Shown here: in pieces, positions 58,345 to 64,000 of the stretch | How positions within the stretch are numbered: the first letter of the stretch is position 1 | Layout of the letters: the number at the start of each line of letters is the position of its first letter | Assembly: GCA_037039925.1 (NCBI GenBank) | Contig: JAXRKP010000304.1 | Span: 244,501 to 308,500 of the forward strand | Reading direction: 5' to 3' | Source: Doris montereyensis | Taxonomy: Eukaryota; Mollusca; Gastropoda; Nudibranchia; Dorididae | Length of the DNA: 64,000 nt | Translations under genes and position numbers: made by a program | Notes under the pieces: model-generated | Databases searched by the model: none | Told to the model about the DNA's origin: nothing | Seen by the model: the letters and a program-made list of their open reading frames with translations, nothing else

Positions 58345-59004
58345 CAATGTGACCATTGTTAGGATTGTTGTCACTTTGAGTCCATATCAAGCAAGACAGA
58401 AAAGTCTTATGAGTATGTGTAGCATGCAAGTAAAAGTTAAGATTGTTTCTTAGCCTGTATCGATATGTGGAAGGTATTGTATTGATATTATTATATAGAT
58501 TCTTGAATTGCCTACACCTTGCTGACTTGCTTTCCTGTTTTGTTCACAAAGGTGTCACTTGTCAGTACCACAATCGCTGTGACACATACTTGATCTAAAT
58601 AAATAAAAGTTGAACTCTAGTTGTTTTTAAGAATTATTTCAAAAACTAAAACCTGTCTTTGCTGATCACAATTTCTTGCAAACTGTAATTTTGATATCAG
58701 CCGTAGCTGCTGTCCTGTAGAAATGTTGCTCTTTGAGTTACTCTGCTAACACAAGATATTTGTTGATGAGCGTGTATATCATTGCACCATTTTATTTTTA
58801 TGAGACGAAATTGATCATACTCAAGGTTTTGATCCAGATTGTAATTGTAAATATTATGAAAGCCTGCATACTGCATGCTTGGCTTACAAAACAAACAAAC
58901 ATACAACCTAAACAAATAAGAAATAAGCAACTAAAAAAAAAGATATCAACCCTAAGACAATGCAACAAGAACATTGAAAAACAACACTCTCAGTCTCAGT
59001 AGTC

Positions 59005-59500
59005 TCATTGAAGGTTCTACTCCCCTCATTGAAGGTTCTACTCTCCTCATTGAAGGTTCTACTCTCCTCATTGAAGGTTCTACTCTCCTCATTGAAGGTT
59101 CTACTCTACTCTCCTCATTGAAGGTTCTACTCTCCTCATTGAAGGTTCTACTCTCCCCATTGAAGGTTCTACTCCCCTCATTGAAGGTTCTACTCTCCTC
59201 ATTGAAGCTCATTGAAGGTTCTACTCTCCTCATTGAAGGCTCTACTCTCCTCATTGAAGGTTCTACTCTCCCCATTGAAGGTTCTACTCCCCTCATTGAA
59301 GGTTCTACTCTCCTCATTGAAGGTTCTACTCCCCTCATTGAAGGTTCTACTCTCCTCATTGAAGGTTGTACTTCCCTCATTGAATTCTACTTCTCATTGG
59401 TTCTACTCTCCTCATTGAAGGTTCTACTCTCCTCATTGAAGGTTCTACTCTCCTCATTGAAGGTTCTACTCCCCTCAATGAAGGTTCTACTCTCATTAAA
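59005..59500 (+). repeat. 21-bp minisatellite, about 23 copies
   Basis: The unit is GGTTCTACTCTCCTCATTGA A. Variants alternate CTCTCC, CTCCCC and CTCCTC, with one short unit and one 9-bp partial repeat (ATTGAAGCTCATTGAAGG). Because 21 is divisible by three, several frames stay open as heptad-length peptide repeats on both strands. Confidence 0.95.
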
Positions 59501-59699
59501 GACAAATATTTGAATGAAGCTTTATTAGTTCGATAGTTCATCATCCAGGTGAAACTATTGGAGTGTTGAGCATGAATATTGATTGTGTAGTTATGTTCAT
59601 TCATTTATGTGTGACTGTGACTGAACCTTTTTGTGCTTGGCTTGTCAACAGGCAAAGATAACTAAAGTGAACAATTGAAAACATATCCCTTCAATCATA

Positions 59700-59985
59700 T
59701 GATGTGGTCTAGTGGCTAGGCTGCTGGATTTGGAATTATGAAGTCTCAGGTTTGAATCCTAGCAATGCTTGGTCTGGCGTTTTCCTTGGGAAAGGCACTA
59801 AACACACATTTCCCCCTCTCGACCCAGGTGCAAATGGGTACCAGCACTAGTTAATGAGTAAAAATCTGCAGCAGACTAGCATCCTGTCCAGAAGGTGACA
59901 AAATCATGTTCTGCTTCATGCTATAGAAACCGGATATGCTCTGGCTTTGTGGCCCAGGTCATATGGACCTTGACGGAACAATCAT
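59700..59985 (+). mobile_element. SINE-C, full length, plus strand
   Basis: The tRNA-like head GTGGTCTAGTGGCTAGGCTG with B box AGGTTTGAATCC is followed by GTTTTCCTTGGGAAAGGCAC, CAGGTGCAAATGGGTACCAG and CAGACTAGCATCCTGTCCAG. It ends GGACCTTGACGGAACAATCA. Best reference copy of this family. Confidence 0.9.
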
Positions 59986-61784
59986 GTGATGCATATGCTC
60001 TTTCTTCTTTTTTTTTATTGAAACGGAGCAAGCAATGTTTAACAGATGAGTAAGCGTAGAAGAATTGTATGTGAGTGTGAGTACAATCATAGTGCCTCAC
60101 CTTTGTCTGATTTCACCAGAGAGACTAATTGAGGCCATAAATAATGTTATCTTCAGCTTTATGTGTTTTGATGAGTTGTGTTAGCATCGATGAAATAAAC
60201 ATATTATAAATTATGAATTTTATATTATACATTTGTGAAGGGAACCGTGTATAAATGCTCAAACGTAATGTGCAAATCAATTATGAAGACTGAATTACGT
60301 TCATATTGTGTGTAGTAGACAAGTAAATATGAATTACGTCAATTCTGTATGTATGTAGACAATTTATTCAAGTAAGTTAAAGAATTGAAAGAAGACAGGT
60401 CTAGTATTAAGTAACTATGTTTTCTTTCTTTTTTTAAGGCTTAGTTGGTACACATGTAACTTTGTTTTCTTGTCTCTTGATACATGTTGAATGTAGGTCT
60501 ATACAAGTGAAATTCAAAAGTATGTTTTAATGAAAAAATACAAAATCGCAAGAAACATTTTATCCGTAAAATTGAAATGACTATTTTACATCATATAAAT
60601 ATAAGCCTAATTTTAAAAACTAAGGCATTAACATTGTCACTGAGGATTTTGGGTGCTGTAACTAAGTATTGCAGTGTAAGCCATTATTTTTAAGGTAAGA
60701 TATGTTTGGGCCGCGTATGGCCTAGCCAAATGGTGCAAACCCCAAGTCCAAGGCTATTTGGGTTAATGGTATCGGCGTAACTAGTTAAAACAATTTCAGG
60801 TTGGTTAGGCCAATGCAGCAACACCACAGATTAAGGCTATGCAAGCCGATATACCGGTATGTTCGGCCTACAATATATCCACATCCACTCTTTAATATTT
60901 ATGTCATCTGCTTACAACTTGTTTATTTTAATTTTTAAAAATTTGCTGCTTCATATCACGCCATGAAGCGTGGCTAACTCACCTGTAGTACTTAGATTAA
61001 AGGTCTGTATCTCTTCAATCAGAGAAAGACATCATCTTGACCTAATTTACCTTGATGCAAGATCTAACCATTTTTCATATCAGGTTTTGATGGTGCACAT
61101 ATGTTGATCACTAAATTTACTTTCCTTAAAGGCAGCACTCCTTTCCCAGATGGCTTTCGTCATCCGTATTATGACCATATAATTAGTAAAAGATTTATTT
61201 CTTTTCAGTGTTTTTCTATTTTTCGGTTTTGAGAATATCTCTTTTTACTGCTTTTAGACAAACTGTTTGCTCCTTGTTATTGCCTGATTTGTGCTTAATT
61301 GAAATGTCCCTTCATAATGATTTGATAGATATGTTTCTATGTTATTGTTATGGTTGCCATAGTAGTTTTTAACTGAATATGACGCCGTTAACATGACATA
61401 ACATTACAACAAATGAATTCACGTCTTTTTTTATTGCCAAAAGATTCCAATGTTTAAATAAATGACATTGACATAATTTGCAACTTGTAATTTATTAAAA
61501 CTTTGAATCCAAAAAGATGTTTTGTTGATTTCTTTGTACTTACAACACACATGTATTTTCCTTTCAATGTCGATTTTATGGTACTCAAATCCTTCAATAG
61601 GGAGTGAAGTGAATGAAAGGAAAGAAATAGGAGTGCATGTCTGCCAGAGCTATGCATTATCATTTGAGACCACCACCTATAAGTAATGTTTGTCAGACTG
61701 ACTCAGAGAGGATAGCTATGCACTTTCATTTAAGATCACTGTCCACTTGGCAATAACAAAACAACCTTCTTTCTATCTATTCAT

Positions 61785-61930
61785 CAATTTATCTATTTGT
61801 CTATGTATTGTATGTATGTATTAACTCTTTCACCTTACTAGTTTACTACTGTAATACTACTGCTTCCTCTTTGTTTATCCTAAAAGACATCATCACATAA
61901 AGTAGATGGGCTGGGTTGCAATGAAACCAA
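61785..61930 (+). mobile_element. SINE-A copy, diverged
   Basis: TTTCACCTTACTAGTTTACT, TGCTTCCTCTTTGTTTATCC and CATCATCACATAAAGTAGAT then GGGTTGCAATGAAACCAAA, weakly matching the SINE-A body and tail. Confidence 0.5.
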
Positions 61931-62424
61931 ATGTGATACTAGTATTACTACTGATACTGCCACACAGGTCTTGTCTAGCAGTGGATTAAGTACAAATGTA
62001 TTTACTATTACATTATTTACATGTACATGTAATTAGTATTACATCATGTAGTGAATTCCAAGGAATTAATCACATATACTATACATAAATGCATGGAAGC
62101 ATGAAACGTGTCATAAATCTAATGCTGGGTGAAACTTTGTCAATAGAGGGTCATCTCTATCGATCAAGAGGGAAAAACAATCAAGCTTAACTTCTGAGGA
62201 TTTTTTAAAGTTTGTTAATTAAGGATAGAAACGCTTACTTTTCAGCCTTCCGATTGAATAATGTAGATTATGCATCTAAAACTAAATAGCCTAATTTGAA
62301 ATTATGTCGAAAGAACCCTTTACTTTGGAATGTGTTTTTCAGTGCAGTTCATGTCGATTTTAATTTTATACACCTTATGGCTGTTGACAAAGATTAAGAA
62401 AGTACATAAGTAAAGTTCCTTCGA

Positions 62425-62710
62425 GGCCATTATGGGCCCTTAGTGATATAGCTTATCCTGGTTTCTGTAGTGTGAACCAGAATGGGTGATGATAATAATC
62501 ACCTCGTGGACAAGACACTAGTCTGATGCAGGCTTTTATTCCCAAGCTAGTGCTTGTAGTGTTTATCACCTGGGTAGAGTGGGGAAAATACATGTTAAAT
62601 GTGTTTCCCAAGGAACAAAACGTCAGGCCTAGTTTTGTCAGGATTCAAACCCAGGGCTTCATGATCCCCAGTCTAGTAGCCTAACCGCTCGGCCACTGAT
62701 GCCACTAAAG
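62425..62710 (-). mobile_element. SINE-C, full length, minus strand
   Basis: On the plus strand: GAGGCCATTATGGGCCCTTA, CCTCGTGGACAAGACACTAG, GTGTTTCCCAAGGAACAAAA, then GATTCAAACCCAGGGCTTCA and CTAACCGCTCGGCCACTG. The latter is the reversed tRNA-like head. Confidence 0.88.
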
Positions 62711-63544
62711 AAAGGACATTGTACATTTGTATTAATTTGTACCGTTCTGGCTTAGTTTTAATTAGATTAGTTGTATAAACTTAATTATAACAACATACTT
62801 GTATTGAAATAAAAGGAGAGACAAAACAAATTCCATATATGATAATAATAGTTCCATTTTTAATGACCAAAGGTAAACATCCATGTTTATGGATAAAAAA
62901 AATAAAAATTTAAAATTACGTATCATCTGAGCAGAACAACGATTTTGGTGAAAAGATCTGTACTGTGAAAAGAAATCAATGACGTAAAAAAACGACTCGA
63001 CCTTCCACAAAATGTTTCCTTCATGTTCAAATAAAGCTTTTGATTGAAGCTGGTTTTTAAGTTTTCAGTTCACTATTTTAAAAAAAAGGCTTACTTTGAA
63101 CGAAAAATATTTGATAATGTTATTAAAATAATACTTAAAATAAAATAAGAAGTTGCTTTAACTTTAAGAACAATTTAAAGAGGTCATTTAAAGGAGGTAA
63201 CAAAAGAAGTGTAAAAACTCAAGTTGCTTTGGTAATGGTATATAACTATACTATAATGTTATTATGACTAGTATTACACAGGATAAGAAAGAAGTGTATG
63301 AAGAATGCTTGGTAAAAATGAGGCAAACGTAAATAAATATACATCACTGGCACATTGCTGTGATTTCAACAAATGAAGCGTGTAAAGATAATTGTAAATT
63401 TAACAGAAGATAAAACTTTACAGGATTTGATTTTCAACAGTATCAGATAAAATAAATATTAAATAAATATCAACACGATGATTTTCAAACAGTAAATAAT
63501 GATGCAGATCTTACGTCATTTATACAAGAGAATTGTCTACTGGA

Positions 63545-63600
63545 AGTACTGGAGCGTTTCCCGGTTTCTATAGCATGAAATGGAACAGGTGATGGATATT
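63545..63600 (-). mobile_element. SINE-C fragment, minus strand
   Basis: CCCGGTTTCTATAGCATGAA ATGGAACAGGTGATGG is the reverse of the SINE-C segment between the body and the 3' end. It is truncated on both sides. Confidence 0.7.
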
Positions 63601-64000
63601 ATTTTTATTTGCATCAAAACTGATAATTAGAATTAAGCTTAACTTTAACCAAACTTTATAGAATAAATTAAACAAAAAGATATAAAATAGTCTGTCCCTG
63701 TCAATAGGAATGCAATTGGAACATCACTTTTTATTTGGAACACCAAATACAAGTACTAAACGATTTGAAAGTATTGAAAGTTTTAAAACTTCACAATAGT
63801 GAATGGCAAATGTGTTTTATTTAACCCTATTTCTCTTACAAGAACAAACCTCCCATTTCCAGTTTTGGGGAAACCCCCTTACATTACTTATAATAATAAA
63901 AATAAAAGAAGAATTTATGAAATATTCCTATTTCTAGGATACTGATAGGGTTGCAAATTGAACCCCAAGTCCAAGCGATGCAGATTTTGGAATTCTCCAT

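Larger units (their letters stand above)
56735..64000. other. DNA downstream of RCOR
   Basis: No gene is supported over 7.3 kb. Contents: degraded MITE-1 (58176-58344), a 21-bp minisatellite (59005-59500), SINE-C copies at 59700, 62425 and 63545, and a SINE-A at about 61785-61930. AACCCCAAGTCCAAG occurs at about 60738 and again at the right edge (about 63961). Confidence 0.7.

Noticed and set aside
58952..59604. Open frames of 142-179 codons on both strands
   Set aside because: Product of the 21-bp tandem repeat, whose unit is a multiple of three.

Overview
The window is animal nuclear DNA. It is AT-rich, with small exons, long introns, GT-AG (and one GC-AG) splice sites, SINE-like repeats, MITE-like elements and microsatellites. 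The protein families and the repeat style suggest a lophotrochozoan, most likely a gastropod mollusc; this is inference, because no species-diagnostic gene is present.

Two protein-coding genes lie head-to-tail on the plus strand. The first (310-29603, running in from the left edge) is the 3' two-thirds of a conventional beta-spectrin: 31 exons encoding about 1,550 residues. They cover the middle and C-terminal spectrin repeats, the ankyrin-binding region, the partial repeat that pairs with alpha-spectrin, a Pro/Ser/Arg-rich linker and a C-terminal PH domain. The second (43919-56734, complete, 13 exons, about 495 residues) is a CoREST/RCOR corepressor with ELM2, SANT1, a GATA-like C2C2 zinc finger, the LSD1-binding helix and SANT2. 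The genes are unrelated in function: a submembrane scaffold and a chromatin corepressor.

In both genes the reading frame is broken inside many exons by one- or two-base indels, mostly in short homopolymers, while every splice site is intact. If each indel is allowed for, intron phases match from end to end. This points to uncorrected long-read indels rather than two pseudogenes, but raw reads are needed to decide.

The 14.3 kb between the genes and the 7.3 kb after RCOR hold no gene I can support. They contain a 48-bp perfect inverted repeat, two adjacent tandem arrays (72-76 bp and exactly 7 x 70 bp), long CT tracts, a 21-bp minisatellite, several SINE families and an antisense RNase H fragment of a retrotransposon. 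The introns carry two LINE reverse-transcriptase fragments, a 718-bp piggyBac-like element flanked by TTAA, and three other terminal-inverted-repeat families, two of them present in two copies. Two SINE families share the same 3' tail, and all copies I found lie on the plus strand.
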